Source: Owenia fusiformis (Eukaryota > Annelida > Polychaeta > Sabellida > Oweniidae). Taken from it: a stretch of 60,000 nt of DNA. The translations under genes were made by a program, and so were the position numbers. Each line of letters starts with the position of its first letter. Positions within the stretch are counted from its first letter, which is position 1. The notes beneath the pieces are model-generated. The model did no database searches and was not told where the DNA came from. It was given only the letters and a program-made list of their open reading frames with translations. Below, one piece after another: positions 34,643 through 46,342 of this stretch. Where the stretch lies: positions 10,556,931 through 10,616,930 of the forward strand of contig CAIIXF020000003.1 of assembly GCA_903813345.2 (NCBI GenBank), read 5' to 3'.

Positions 34643-36714
34643 CTGGAAATAGAATATCATGGTTATATATTTTGCAAGTGACTTCAAGCTCGACCAAGTG
34701 GGTGACAGGGGTGGCAGGATACACACATTCCAATTTCCATTAATCGATTGTCTGGCTCTAAAAATTTTGACATGAGGCCATAAGAAGTAGATTCTTTGTT
34801 TTACGTCCTGGCAAAATCCAAATCATGCAAGGGTACAAGGAAAACAAACACAAACTCAAGAAAAAACACAAACTTGTTTGCTGAGAAATGTATACATTTT
34901 ATGGGCATAAAAAGGGATGACATACCAATTTGCAGTGATTACAAACACATATCTATACACGCTATACAACATATTTAAACATAGCTATTATTCAAGGGTA
35001 AAAAATAAGAAAATCCACAATGTATGCTAAAGTAATCAATAACACTGTTCGGTTTTTTGCTGTATCGGCAATTGGCGATCACAAGTTTTTCTACAGGAAT
35101 ATTTTTGCTTGACAATAATCAGGTAAAATGCGTATTTGCGTGACATATTCTGTCACGCAAAAAAAACTGGCGTGACTTCAAATTAAGAAAAATGGCTGTC
35201 ATTTTCAAAATCAGTGGCCATCTTGAAAATCTCTTCTTCAGCAAAATTACTTTTTCCTAGGCATCAGCATATAAAATTTGAACCAAATCTGTCAACTAGT
35301 ATTTGAGTTATCGAAGATTACATTTCTAACGAAAAATGGTGGCAATTTTGAATTGAGCAGCCATATTGAAAATTCCTTTGAGTGCAGAGGTCCTTACCCA
35401 TCAGGCATTAGCCTATAAAATCTGAATCAAATCGGTCAACCAGTATTTGAGTTATCGCCCGAACACACAAATGACAGACAGACGGACTAACAGACAGATA
35501 GATGGCCATATAAGCCTATAAAATTTGAATCAAATCCGTCAACCAGTATTTGAGTTATCACCTAACACATGACGGACGGACGGACAGACAAATGGATAGA
35601 TCAAATATCATATGAAGATATATTAGATATGGGGATCAAGAAATCAAACTTTAGCAAAAAATTCCCCTACCATAGAATATCACAAGCCTTTTCTTAGTAA
35701 CATATATAACAAGAACAGCACACCACGGAGTAGCAAATACCATAGAAAAAACATATTTTGATAATAAGCAGCCATCTTGAAAATTTACTTCATCAAAAAT
35801 TACAATTTTATACAAAATGGAGGCCATGTTGAAATTAAGAGGGATGATCTTAAAAATGTCTCCATTAGTAGAGCTCCTCCGTCCCTTGGCATCAACATAT
35901 TAAATTTGAACCAAATCTGTCAATTGGCATTTGAGTTATTAAAGATTCATAGGTAGCAATCTGAGGCACTTCGATCAGGGTGTTGTCAGGACAATTTCTC
36001 TTGTGACTTAGGTTATGTATTTAGGTCCGTTTTCAAAAACAGCGGTCATTTTGTAATTCAGACGCCATCTTGAAAATTCTTTCTCAAACAGAGCTACTGT
36101 GTCCCTAGGTATGAGAATATAAAATATGAACCAAATCCATTCACTGGTATTTGAGTTATCAAAGATAAATTTTTTACCAAAAATGGTGGCAATTTGAAAT
36201 TCAGTTGCTATCTTGAAAATTCTTTCATGAACAGACTTATGTCCCTAGGCATTATATACAATCTAAACCAAATCCATTCTCTGGTATTTGAGTTATCAAA
36301 GATAATTTTTTTACCAAAAATGGTGGCAATTTGAAATTCAGTTGCTATCTTGAAAATTCTTTCATGAACAGAGTTATGTCCCTAGGCATTATATACAATC
36401 TAAACCAAATCTGTTCACTGGTATTTGGAATATCAAAGATAAGTTATTTTTTCGAAAAAATGGTCACCATTTTGATATTCAGTGGCCATCTTGAAAATCT
36501 CTTCTTGAGTAAAGCTACTTAGATTATCCCTAGGCATCAGCATACAAAATTTGAACCAAATCTGGTCATTGGAATTTATGTTTTTTACCCAAAAATTGCC
36601 ACCATTTTGAAATTCAGTGGCCATTTTCAAAATCTCTTTAAAAGCAAAGTTACTTTATTGCTAGGCATCAGCATATACAATTTGAATCAAACCTGTTCAC
36701 TGGTATTTGAGTAA
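34643..36714. repeat. Intron 4 (left part): diverged 120-145-bp tandem repeats
   Basis: From about 35160 to 36714 there are repeated blocks with GGCATYAGCATATAAAATTT, AACCAAATCTGTCAACTAGT and TATTTGAGTTATCAAAGATA; two adjacent units (about 36110-36420) are nearly identical. Short GACGGACGGACAGAC runs lie at 35480-35600. 34643-35160 is AT-rich with no feature seen. The repeat resumes after foldback copy 2 (40099-40200). Confidence 0.75.
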
Positions 36715-36723
36715 TCAAATATT
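36715..36723. repeat. Target duplication, foldback copy 2, left
   Basis: TCAAATATT immediately precedes the element and is repeated exactly at 40090-40098. Confidence 0.95.
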
Positions 36724-39700
36724 GGGTGCACCCCAGTTGTCCGAAACCCAGTTGTCCGAAACCCAGTTGTCCGAAACCCAGTTGTCCGAAACCCAGTTGT
36801 CCGAAACCCAGTTGTCCGAAAAATTTAGTCATAATTTACCAGATAAAGGGGGACGCACCTCAAGCCAGTTTCATGTCATGTATTTGGCAAAATCAATGGC
36901 ATGGACGCATTCTGATGTATAGATCTCTCTCTCACTTTGAATTGCATCCATTACACGGCGTTACCAGAATGACAGGAACGGGGGATTTATTTTACATTGT
37001 GATTCTAAAAAAGGTCATCAAAACACAATATATATTACGGAACAGTTGATCTTATCTTATTCAATATATTTTATATAGGCAAAATAAAATGAAACATTTT
37101 GAAACCGATAAAATAAGTTAACGCATAAAACTTTAAGAATAAACAGTAAGCCTACACATATTACGTTGTCAAAATGTTTCGTCGCATTTAATTTCTTAGT
37201 CTCTGTCTCCTCTTATCAAATCGTAAAATGTAAAAGAACAAAACATTCTAAACGTAATCACTTGGGATTAACTGGAAACGAAGACAGGCTGTCCTCGTAT
37301 CAAATTGGATGTTCTCCCATTCGCAAGAAGTTTCATTTTCGCCATGTAGGCTTACTCACTTCATCTTTTTGAATTTAATCTCTATTTCCCGAACAGAGTA
37401 CCTAAATGAAGAATAATTTTTGGTTTCAAAAGATGTACACGTCAACTTTACTCAATAAATGCCCACTGGCTTGGGAAAACTATTTCCCTTTTATGAACGC
37501 CCATCACACATTGGAAAAATGTTGTTCCCTCTCAAAAAGCCCCATGGGGCATAAAGAAAATTGGTTTAAAAATTGTAGACCCCTATGTATGTTAATATGT
37601 AAACGCCACTTTGCAATGAAAATATCATAATTTAACTTTGTTTATAATTTGAAGATCTGTATCACCTGTATTTTCATCTTTCGACAGTTTTTATTAGGCT
37701 AAATACTAGCTTCACGATCACTTTTCATTTGATATTACATCCTAGCACTATGAATAACATTTATAAATTGCCCTGATGTAAATAAAATGAAAAAAGTATT
37801 ATTTATCAACAGAAATTTAAAATTCACCGGGCGGCTGCCGTGGGAAATGTGACTGCAAAAGTATGAGATCGCAGAATTTCTACGGCGAGCGTGGAAAAGC
37901 TATTGGCCGCAGAAATGATAGACCGCACGGTGGCCGTTGGAAATGTGACTGGGGTGTAATTCCAATAATTGGGGACACATATGCAATCCACGTTATTCTT
38001 CAGGAACAGAAAATGCAACCAATGATAAAATAAAAAATTGCATTTTGAATCCGACTGAGTCCTATTGATCCTCATAAATTACCCCCTACTCATACCAAGT
38101 TAAAATGTGCCCATCGTGCGCCTAATGCTAATGGCGCTGTCACACTTGTCGTGTCCCGTCCCGTCTCTCAACGTACAAAGCATTCAGGCCAAAATTTAAG
38201 GAATAAGCTATAGTGAGCTGTTTCAGAACGCCGTCTGAAACGCGTTCTGATTCTGAACCCACTGTATTCATTGGACGGTGGGAGGTCGTCCATGCTTACA
38301 CTTTCCGTATCTGACCCTATTATCACACCAAACTAGTTCTCACTACGCTCTCGAGAACGGGCTTAAACTGTATGGACGGATTGGAAGTACTTAGAACCGT
38401 TTGGGGTCTACTTGCCTACCCGAAAGGGTAGTTCCAAAATTTCCACGTGGTCATCACTTTCTGCAATCACGCGGTCTTCGACCGTTAATTGGAATTTTTG
38501 ACCTACCAGATGCTTGAAAATCAAGGATTGCGAGTCTGATACTGCACCTTTTTTCTTCCATTATACCATTAAAAGCAAAACAAAATTGCACTTCTGTCAG
38601 TGCATTACTTTATTGTAAAGAGTCTCTCGTTCTAGCAGCGTTTTGGTCCGCACTCCCCAGCTGTTAGAAGGCCTTCTTACAGCTGGGGACCAAAATTACG
38701 CTGGAAGTAGGAACTCTGTTTAAGATAATAACGTACCATCAGAAAGAGATTTTTGTCATGCTTTGAATGGAACAAGTTTGAAGAAAAACGGTGCAGTATG
38801 AGACCGGCGTAATCCTTGATTTTCAAATATCCGGTACGTCAAAAATTCAAATTAACGGTCGAAGTTAGGACCGCGTGGCAATTATATCGAGTGACAATGT
38901 ACTAACGACGAACAGGACGTGGGGCAAAGGTTGAACTGTCTCAGAATGTATAGGGAACGAGGTAGAAATAAAGAATTCATATGAACGAGTCATGCAAGAT
39001 ACTAAAGAGATACAAATGCATTTTGATACTCAGTTTTTGGGCAATTAAAACTCCCTGTCTGCATTGAGTAGTTATTTATTGTCCGGTGTATAATTTTTAA
39101 ACATTATCCTAATTTTTCACAAAACTTTTTTTGATTCTGCAATAGTTAATGGTTGACATCTATGGCACACTAAAAACGAATTTTTTTTATGCAGGGTACG
39201 TACATGATACAAATCAAATCTTGGCTCTACTACAAACTATTACACACTTACTTCAACAGTTCAATATATCGCAAAACACAGTTTTGATTTTGAACAATAT
39301 CACCAATGGGAGAAATTCTTAAATCTAAATGTTTGGAAAGGAATACGTTTCTACTAAAACATACAAACCTCTAATATTATGATGAAAAAAGGATAGACAT
39401 CTGATATGTATATATGCCACATATATAAGCTTAAGTTATACGAAATGAGCATATTTTATTGATTTATCGAAAATTTGGACGAAATCTTAACAGTGGGTGG
39501 TACTGAACAACCAAAATCTTCTTTTTAGATATTTTTCAGGGTAGAAATAATATCAATTGATATTGGAAAACATAATTAACCATATTTTATTGAGAAAAGG
39601 GAATGAAAAAAATCATCAAATGAATATAATTGTCACGGACGTCCATACGTTATTCTAATGAGATAGATGTTCCTTTCGCCAGAATATTCTCTTCGACTGT

Positions 39701-40089
39701 GATAATTGTCTAAAATGTTGGCGGCAGTCTTGAATTTTCACCAAGAAGGAGTGCGATTCGTGCTGGACAATGCGGTTCAAAATTTGTAGAATGTCCATAT
39801 AAGTCTATGTGCCGAGAATCTAGTAAGAATATATATATGATCGTGAACTTTCGGACCCATTATTGACCGGGCTAACCGATGTCAACGTGATACCAATGTT
39901 ATGCTGTCCTGATTCGCGAGGTTGCGACAAGATTCGTTACTAAGAAATTTAATTTTTTAATTTTCGGAGAACTGGGTTTCGGAGAACTGGGTTTCGGAAA
40001 AATGGGTTTCGGAAAACTGGGTTTCGGACAACTGGGTTTCGGACAACTGGGTTTCGGACAACTGGGTTTCGGACAACTGGGTTGACCCC
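36724..40089. mobile_element. Foldback-like transposon, copy 2 (3366 bp), in intron 4
   Basis: The left arm is GGGTGCAC plus six identical 15-bp units (36732-36821); the right arm is eight units (39962-40081) plus TTGACCCC. A perfect 9-bp duplication TCAAATATT flanks it. The interior is nearly identical to copy 1 over long blocks but differs structurally. A unique segment at about 37610-37830 is absent from copies 1 and 3. A segment at about 38313-38422 is inverted relative to copy 1 (about 18237-18345). About 870 bp of copy 1 (18361-19233) is missing. Three sites show TA expanded to TA-NNNN-TA (37147-37154, 37346-37353, 39425-39432). No transposase is visible. Confidence 0.9.
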
Positions 40090-40268
40090 TCAAATATTAC
40101 GTTTTTGTACGAAAAATGGCTGCCTCACTTAAAAGTTTTTTCTTGAGCAGAGCTCCTTTGTCACTAGGCATTAGCACATAAAATATGAACCAAATATATT
40201 ATAAATTACAGAGAGGCACATATAGCCACCCTAACCAATTTAACATAGTAGTGAGATAATATACTTAC

Positions 40269-40321
40269 AGCTGGAAGGAAAGGAGATGGCACTGTGAAGG
40301 TCCTGGTATCATTATACTTCT
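40269..40321 (-). CDS. ML-domain gene, exon 4
   Basis: A 53-bp exon between acceptor CTTTTAG and donor GTAAGT. It carries the last two bases of codon 94 and codons 95-111, reading KYNDTRTFTVPSPFLPA. This is the TFTVP strand and the turn preceding the G-x-Y strand, as in NPC2-type ML domains. It is small, but phase and family pattern on both sides agree. Confidence 0.85.
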
Positions 40322-40791
40322 CTAAAAGAAAAGAGATGTGTTAAAGAAGCATTTTAGAAAAGTGAAGTCAATATGAAAATCCTTTTGTAAAATTGATATC
40401 AAATAAAAGTGCTTTGTTGAAGCGACCTCAATGTCCATGAAGAAGCTTCATTAAAGTGACCCCAATGTGAATTAAAGAGCTTAACATGTTCTCAATGTGA
40501 ACAGGTTTCATAAAAATATTTTCTAATGTAAAAGGGTTGTGTAAAAATGATCTCAAAAGCAATTCATACTAGTTGCACATAAATACGTATATGAAAAATC
40601 CTGTGCAAATTTTACTTAAAATACTGTTTGAGACTTTTTTGAAATTGTGAATTTCAAATATTTTAATTTCCCACCATTTGAAATAACCATTTAAAACAAG
40701 AGTTTAGATCTTGAGATCATCAAATATTAACACTGTAAAATACATTGTTTTCTTTACTTCAAGGAATAGATCAGGCAAATGCTTAATATTA

Positions 40792-41583
40792 GAGAATTTT
40801 CGTTATAAGTTTTTTAAAAACTTATACGTATACTTATACTTATAAACCCAATAAACAAGGTGTTTCATAATTTCCTAATTCGTCGGGAAATATCTCCTAG
40901 GACGGTAATAAAAAGGGCCAATGGCATACCATCCGTACCCCCTTGATGTAAAGCATGTTTAGTTGTGTCATATGTGTTTTCTAGAATCAAATAGGCTGAT
41001 ATTGCACACAGGTTTTACAGATTTATCTACTCTCAAATATATTTTTTGTAGATGATCGTTTTGAATCACCTTGTAGAAATAACGAAGGGAGAATTAGTTC
41101 AGCTAATGAATGAGTCGAGTTGTTTGATTGGATACTATGCCTATTCAGCCGATTAATTTTAATAAGCCATTCTGGTCAGTAGGTCCACACATATACTATG
41201 CGGAGATCCAACTCTGTAAGTTTATAATCTGCGTATAAAGGCCCTTTTATACGTAAAAACTTAAAAATTGACCTTATAATTTCATGAGAACTTTGAAATG
41301 ATCGACTCGTTCGTGTAGTGATTCACTTTAAAGGGTCTTGTTTATCGTACACTACAAGGACCCGTCAACTAGCGTTTAGTTTATCGTGTTCATAATTGAC
41401 ACTAGCAAAGGACATTGTATTCGCAGTCCCTAGTTGATGATGGAGCTTGACTATATCGGGAATAGTTATGCCCCACTTGGTACAGATTATGAAAATCAAT
41501 TTGAATTGATTTTAGTTCGACAAGACCCTTTAAACTATAAGTATACGTATAAGTTTTTGAAACAACTTATAACGAGAATTCTC
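40792..41583. mobile_element. TA-flanked MITE with GAGAATTTTCGTTATAAG ends
   Basis: The inverted ends (about 50 bp) share GAGAATTYTCGTTATAAGTT and ACTTATACGTATACTTATA. TA flanks both sides (40790-40791 and 41584-41585). 792 bp with no coding capacity; lies in intron 3. Tc1/mariner-like by target choice. Confidence 0.75.
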
Positions 41584-42007
41584 TATTATTTCAACCATTC
41601 AATCTATGATTTATGCTTAAACAATAAACGTTAAAAGCACTTTCAAAGATGTCACGAGTATACACGTTGATGTCAAGTAGCAACATTTTTTTCAAACAAA
41701 TACATTTTTTCAAGTACAAATATTTTCTAAATACGGTAAATTTTCAAAATAAAGCAATATTGTTAGCGTATGTAGGTCATATCATGTTTTAAATATCTAT
41801 GTACCACCACAGACATAAAAACAGAATGAGTGAAGAGGGGAGGTACGTATGATTTCTGCTAGAAAATTCAACAAATCTGCAAGATCTTTTGTTCATTAAA
41901 AAGTTTACTAATAAATTGGTAAATGGGTAAATGGATGAGATAGGTGCATGGTATAGTAAAATCTGGTATATGGTCTTATATGATTCTTTTGCAAAGCCTC
42001 TAAAACC

Positions 42008-43476
42008 ATTTTTCTTGACATTGCAGCTGCTTTTGACCATGTTCCACATAACTTACTTCTACACAAACTAAGGGCCTACGGTATTCATGGACAATTCTAA
42101 ATTTACTAAAATCATATCTGACAAATAGGCGGTTTTTTGTAAACATTGCTGGTGAGTCATCAGTAACAACTGAAGCAGGCTTCCTAAACTGTGGCGTGCC
42201 ACAGGGATCAATTTTAGGCCCACTTCTATTTATTTTATACATTAATGACCTTCCTGATAATGTAAACTCCAAATGCTATATCTATGCAGATGACACATCT
42301 CTTCATTTTATTTTTGATCCCAAAAAGCCCCAAGAAATTGATGAACTAGTTAAATCCGATCTAACTGAGATAGAAAATTGGTCCAAATTGTGGAAATTAC
42401 AATTTAAACCAGAAAAGAGCTGTGAAGTTATTTTCCATGGAGTTAGAGCAAATCCTCAAAATGTAAACAAATCCTTTCTAAGTGACTCTGAAATCGAAAG
42501 AACAAATGTACATAAACACCTTGGATACACTTTTGATCATAATCTGACCAATCAAAACCATATTGAAGAAATATATAATAAAGTTAGGAAAATGATAAAT
42601 CCCCTGAAGAACCTTAAAACAAAGTTAAACTCAAGAGATCTGGAAACGCTTTTCAACTCATTTATAAGACCTCATTTTGATTATGGTACTGCTATTTTTA
42701 ACACTGCATCAAAATATCTTCTAAATAGACTTGATCAAATTTATTATCAGGCTGCTCTTTTGTGCTCTGGTTGTCTTCATGGCAGTAATACTGATAAAGT
42801 TTTGAATCTCCTTCAATGGCCTTCTCTAGACACAAGAAGAAAAATGCAAATTAACAACTTTATGTTTAAAGTTGTAAATGGTCCAAATCCACCCTTTTTA
42901 GATGAAATTTTTGATAAATTCAAAAATCGGGGAACACGCAATCTGCGTGATAGATCTGAATTTAATTTACCAACCAGATGCTCAAAGAGGTTCTTGAATT
43001 CATCAGTTCCATCAGCAATATCAAACTGGTCACGACTACCAAAACGATTATGTAATTTGAATACTCTCCAATCTTTTAAAAAACACCAAAAGATTTTGTT
43101 TAAAAACCAAGAAAGTTTTATTAGCACCTCCAAACTCAATCTAAAAAGATCTCATGAAATTTTGATTAACCAATTTAGAGCTGATCTTCTTTTCAAAGCC
43201 CAACTTTATGCTCACAACTTCACTTATGTTGAGAATCCAAACTGTAAATGTGGAGCCCCCCAGACGGAAAAACACTTCTTCTTTCAGTGTCCCCTTATTA
43301 AAGAAAAGATAACAAAATTAAAAACTGATATTATTAATATAACTGGACTATCAGATAATCATTCAACTCAGAATGATCTCCTTTACTTAATGAAACATGG
43401 CTCGGACAATATTTCCCTTGATCTAAATTCACATCTCCAAACCTCAATCGCTGAAATCATTGAAATTAACCTATAA
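42008..43476 (+). pseudogene. LINE reverse transcriptase, frameshifted near its start
   Basis: The first frame (from about 42013) gives [20 protein letters not shown], the block with the first catalytic aspartate. After a one-base frameshift near 42100 the main frame (42196-43476, 426 codons, with upstream continuation from about 42103) carries [20 protein letters not shown], then YADDTSL with the catalytic DD pair, thumb-like sequence, and a C-terminal [18 protein letters not shown] knuckle of the type seen at the end of many invertebrate jockey/CR1-like LINE proteins. Endonuclease and N-terminal fingers are absent, so the copy is 5'-truncated and dead, but long and little decayed. Confidence 0.85.
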
Positions 43477-43614
43477 CGTTTTCCCCTCCCTACATACTAT
43501 ATATACTATACTTTATTTTATATTATCCACACTTAATATTTCCACCCCATGGCCAACCACAAGTGCAGAGTGAACCCCTTGACCTAATCATAATTTTGTA
43601 TTTTGTGCTATTAA

Positions 43615-43977
43615 AGGGGCAATAAGGCTTGTAGAGAGAAAATAGGAAATTTTAACTTTTTCTGAGCTATCAAGGCAACAGTTGGCCTAACATCTTCTTC
43701 GACATACCTATTTTCTTAAAATATATGGATTAACTATCAATTTCGGCATTAAAAAGTGTAAATTCAGTTCAAGGCTTCAAAAAGGTGGCGTCCACTTTTA
43801 TATTTTTAAGATCCACCATGTTTCAAGAGGAATATAAGCTGAAGTAATGATTATCTAGGGGGTTTCTTTGTAGAAAATAAAAATGGATGTTAGTCTTGAT
43901 AAAATATCCAAACTTCAATATATTTTGACTCTGGTCCATGATCGTTGAATGGCCCCTCTGCACTACTTGTTGCACCT
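43615..43977. mobile_element. TTAA-flanked MITE in the LINE 3' region
   Basis: The ends AGGGGCAATAAG and AGGTGCAACAAG (right end read inward) are flanked by TTAA (43611-43614 and 43978-43981), the target of piggyBac and Kolobok transposases. 363 bp, non-coding. Confidence 0.7.
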
Positions 43978-44529
43978 TTAATGTACCCTTCTATAATGCC
44001 TTCGGGCGACTGAAGGGATTTATATTATGATATTTTTATGAAGCAATAAATATTTCTAAATAAAATAAAAAAATTCTTTTGAACAGACACACACTTCTAA
44101 GGTGTAGGATCTTATTTATAAAGGCACAATGTCACCAGTGTCTAAAAGTCAATCGTTTTGCTGTAATTCAAGCAGTGGACATCTCAATGACCTGTAATAA
44201 ATGCATAAAAATGAAGTTCAATCGCAAAACATATGTCATTACTGTTTCCTTTAAAATGATCGTTACGAAACATTGTGAAAAAAATAATCAAAACATTCCA
44301 GTGAGTAGAGGGGGGTGTGAGTTTAAAACTTAGTGACAGACACTTTATTACTGCCCTATCTGACAAGAAGCATTCCTTGCATTTTGAAAAATAAGGGTAA
44401 AAATGTCCAAAAAACTACACCTGCTACAATGTAGTAATATCATATTTTCTAAAAAATCACCATAAGTTATTATAACCCTTATTTGGTACCAATTAACCCC
44501 CATAAAACTAGCATGAATGTGCTACTTAC

Positions 44530-44670
44530 TTCCTTTCTGTAAGGGGCAAGCAACTGGCAAGTACTTCTGAAGATCCATACAGTTCAGATTTAGCTTCTGT
44601 CTGATGATAGGGTTAGGCTGATTGGGGATCCACACATTGAGAGTTCCCACTCCCTCTTGAAAGTCAGCCA
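44530..44670 (-). CDS. ML-domain gene, exon 3
   Basis: A 141-bp exon between acceptor GTTTTAG and donor GTAAGT. It completes Met47 and encodes residues 48-93: ADFQEGVGTLNVWIPNQPNP, then NLNCMDLQKYLPVACPLQKG. The V-x-V/W-I-P strand and the C-(10)-C-P-L-x-K-G segment correspond to the central ML region where a disulfide closes a loop before the CPL motif. The two cysteines (77, 88) lie ten residues apart. Confidence 0.85.
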
Positions 44671-45795
44671 CTAAAACACCAATAAGCATCTGAATGTTTG
44701 CTTATGGGAATAAACAATGTGTGATGATGGGTAGAATGGTCATGTACAAGTATATCCAAAGTAAAAAATAAGGGTTTACGAAAAAGACTGACCCAACCGA
44801 CAGGTCGGTGTTTTCCACAGGTACAGTAACCTCAAAACAGGGTTTGAAGAAAATGTGTAAAAGACCCACCATTTCATGTAAAAGACTGACCATATTTGGA
44901 GCCTTAAAATATTAATAATTTGATTTTGAATGTCAATCGTATGGCCTAGGCAACGTTTTTTACTGATTTTGTACCTTTCAACGAATGGCAAGCAAACAAA
45001 TTGGGCATGACCGTCTCCTCTCGATTTAACTGTCCTGCCTTAGGTTTCTAACCTATCATTAACCAACCTATCGTTTCTATGGGTATCTATCCTAATTTCT
45101 TACTGAAATCTAACAATTTCGAAATAAAATTGATCTTATCGTCATAGCCTACTGAATTCTGAACATGATATAATGTTTCATGCGTTCTCTTATCTGGATT
45201 AAAAGTGACTAACCATTTCAGTACACCATAAGAAAGCTTTTTTTGTCATATTGAATGTTGTTTTTACCAGTTGACATTTAACAACTGAGAAATCAAACAT
45301 TACGTAACGACGTTAACATTGACAATGTTAGTGTGTTTTTGTCACTGCGTTTCATATGAATGAACTTAAAGGAATTCTAGCTGATAAAAATAACAAAATA
45401 TTGCTTCTGGGACAAGATCAAACTACTTTTACATATTCTTTACTATTTTGTATTTTAACAACCAACACAAGTATACATATTTCAGCAGATATCGGATGAA
45501 TTCATAAAAATATTTTTTGATTGATAAAATCATCGATTGTAAAAGCGGAAGTGCGTTCTGTAACGTCCGCGTGTGAATATTTCAATTATTCAGATTTTGC
45601 CATGGATTCAATTTTTAATGCTTCTAAATGATTTTCTAATGCTTACTATGATTTCTATTAGTAGTGTTTTGACTTCCCTGCTTCATAAAAAAGAACATTA
45701 TCACCATTTACTCGACTCTAAAATTCATTTCCGGTCTGTCGTAATAAAGATGCTGAAAGTTGTTCTGAACACCTTTCTATGTATACCTAAATTTG
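44671..45795. other. Intron 2, right-adjacent stretch without recognised feature
   Basis: AT-rich. Several short frames (44702-44991, 45573-45815) lack motifs. No element ends found. Confidence 0.4.
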
Positions 45796-46320
45796 AATCC
45801 AGAAAGTCAATTTGAAAAGTCAACTTTTTGACCTTTTGAAGGTCACTGAAGGTCAACCAAAGGTCAATACTAAGATTTGAACTCCTGAGAACTTGCAGAT
45901 GCTTTTTAAAAAAGTTTGATCAATTTGAAGCGAGTTGAAAATTGACTGACTTTTACTGTTTTTTGACGTCAAATATCTCAAAAATGGTGAAAATTTAATG
46001 CTGACATATAGTGAGCAATTTGTAGAGAATGCTTAAATCTGGTTACGATTTAATTCATCACAAGATAAAATGAAGTTATAATGACAAAATTTGGGAAACT
46101 TGAAAAAACTTAGATTTGACCTAGATTTTGGCCTTTTAACCTTGACCTAGATAAAAATTTCTTTCCCCCAATTTCAGCAAAGGTTCCTAGTAGGAACATA
46201 TAAGAGTTAACTCAGACCTAGCTAAAAGTAGGAGAAAAAGTGCTACAAAGAATAACTAGATATCAAGACTCCTTGATATCAAGGCCCCTTGAAGGGCCTC
46301 CTAATAATTAGAATACAGGC
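45796..46320. repeat. Tail of a GTCCGTC-type repeat
   Basis: TTTACTGTTTTTTGACGTCAAATATC and the AAGGTCA runs are the reverse complement of the block near 14950-15330. It ends with the hairpin CTTGATATCAAGGCCCCTTG at about 46273, typical of this repeat type's tail. Confidence 0.65.
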
Positions 46321-46342
46321 AAAAACAATCTGGAGTCTAATA

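Larger units (their letters stand above)
42008..44073 (+). mobile_element. 5'-truncated LINE (LINE-1st in intron 3) with 3' tail
   Basis: Reverse transcriptase is followed by a 3' region ending AATAAATATTTCTAAATAAA and an A-rich tail (44045-44073). A TTAA-flanked MITE is inserted in the 3' region (43615-43977). It lies opposite to the host gene's transcription. The 5' part of the LINE is missing. Confidence 0.8.

Noticed and set aside
41789-42272. Minus-strand frames across the LINE start
   Set aside because: Antisense shadows of reverse transcriptase sequence on the plus strand.
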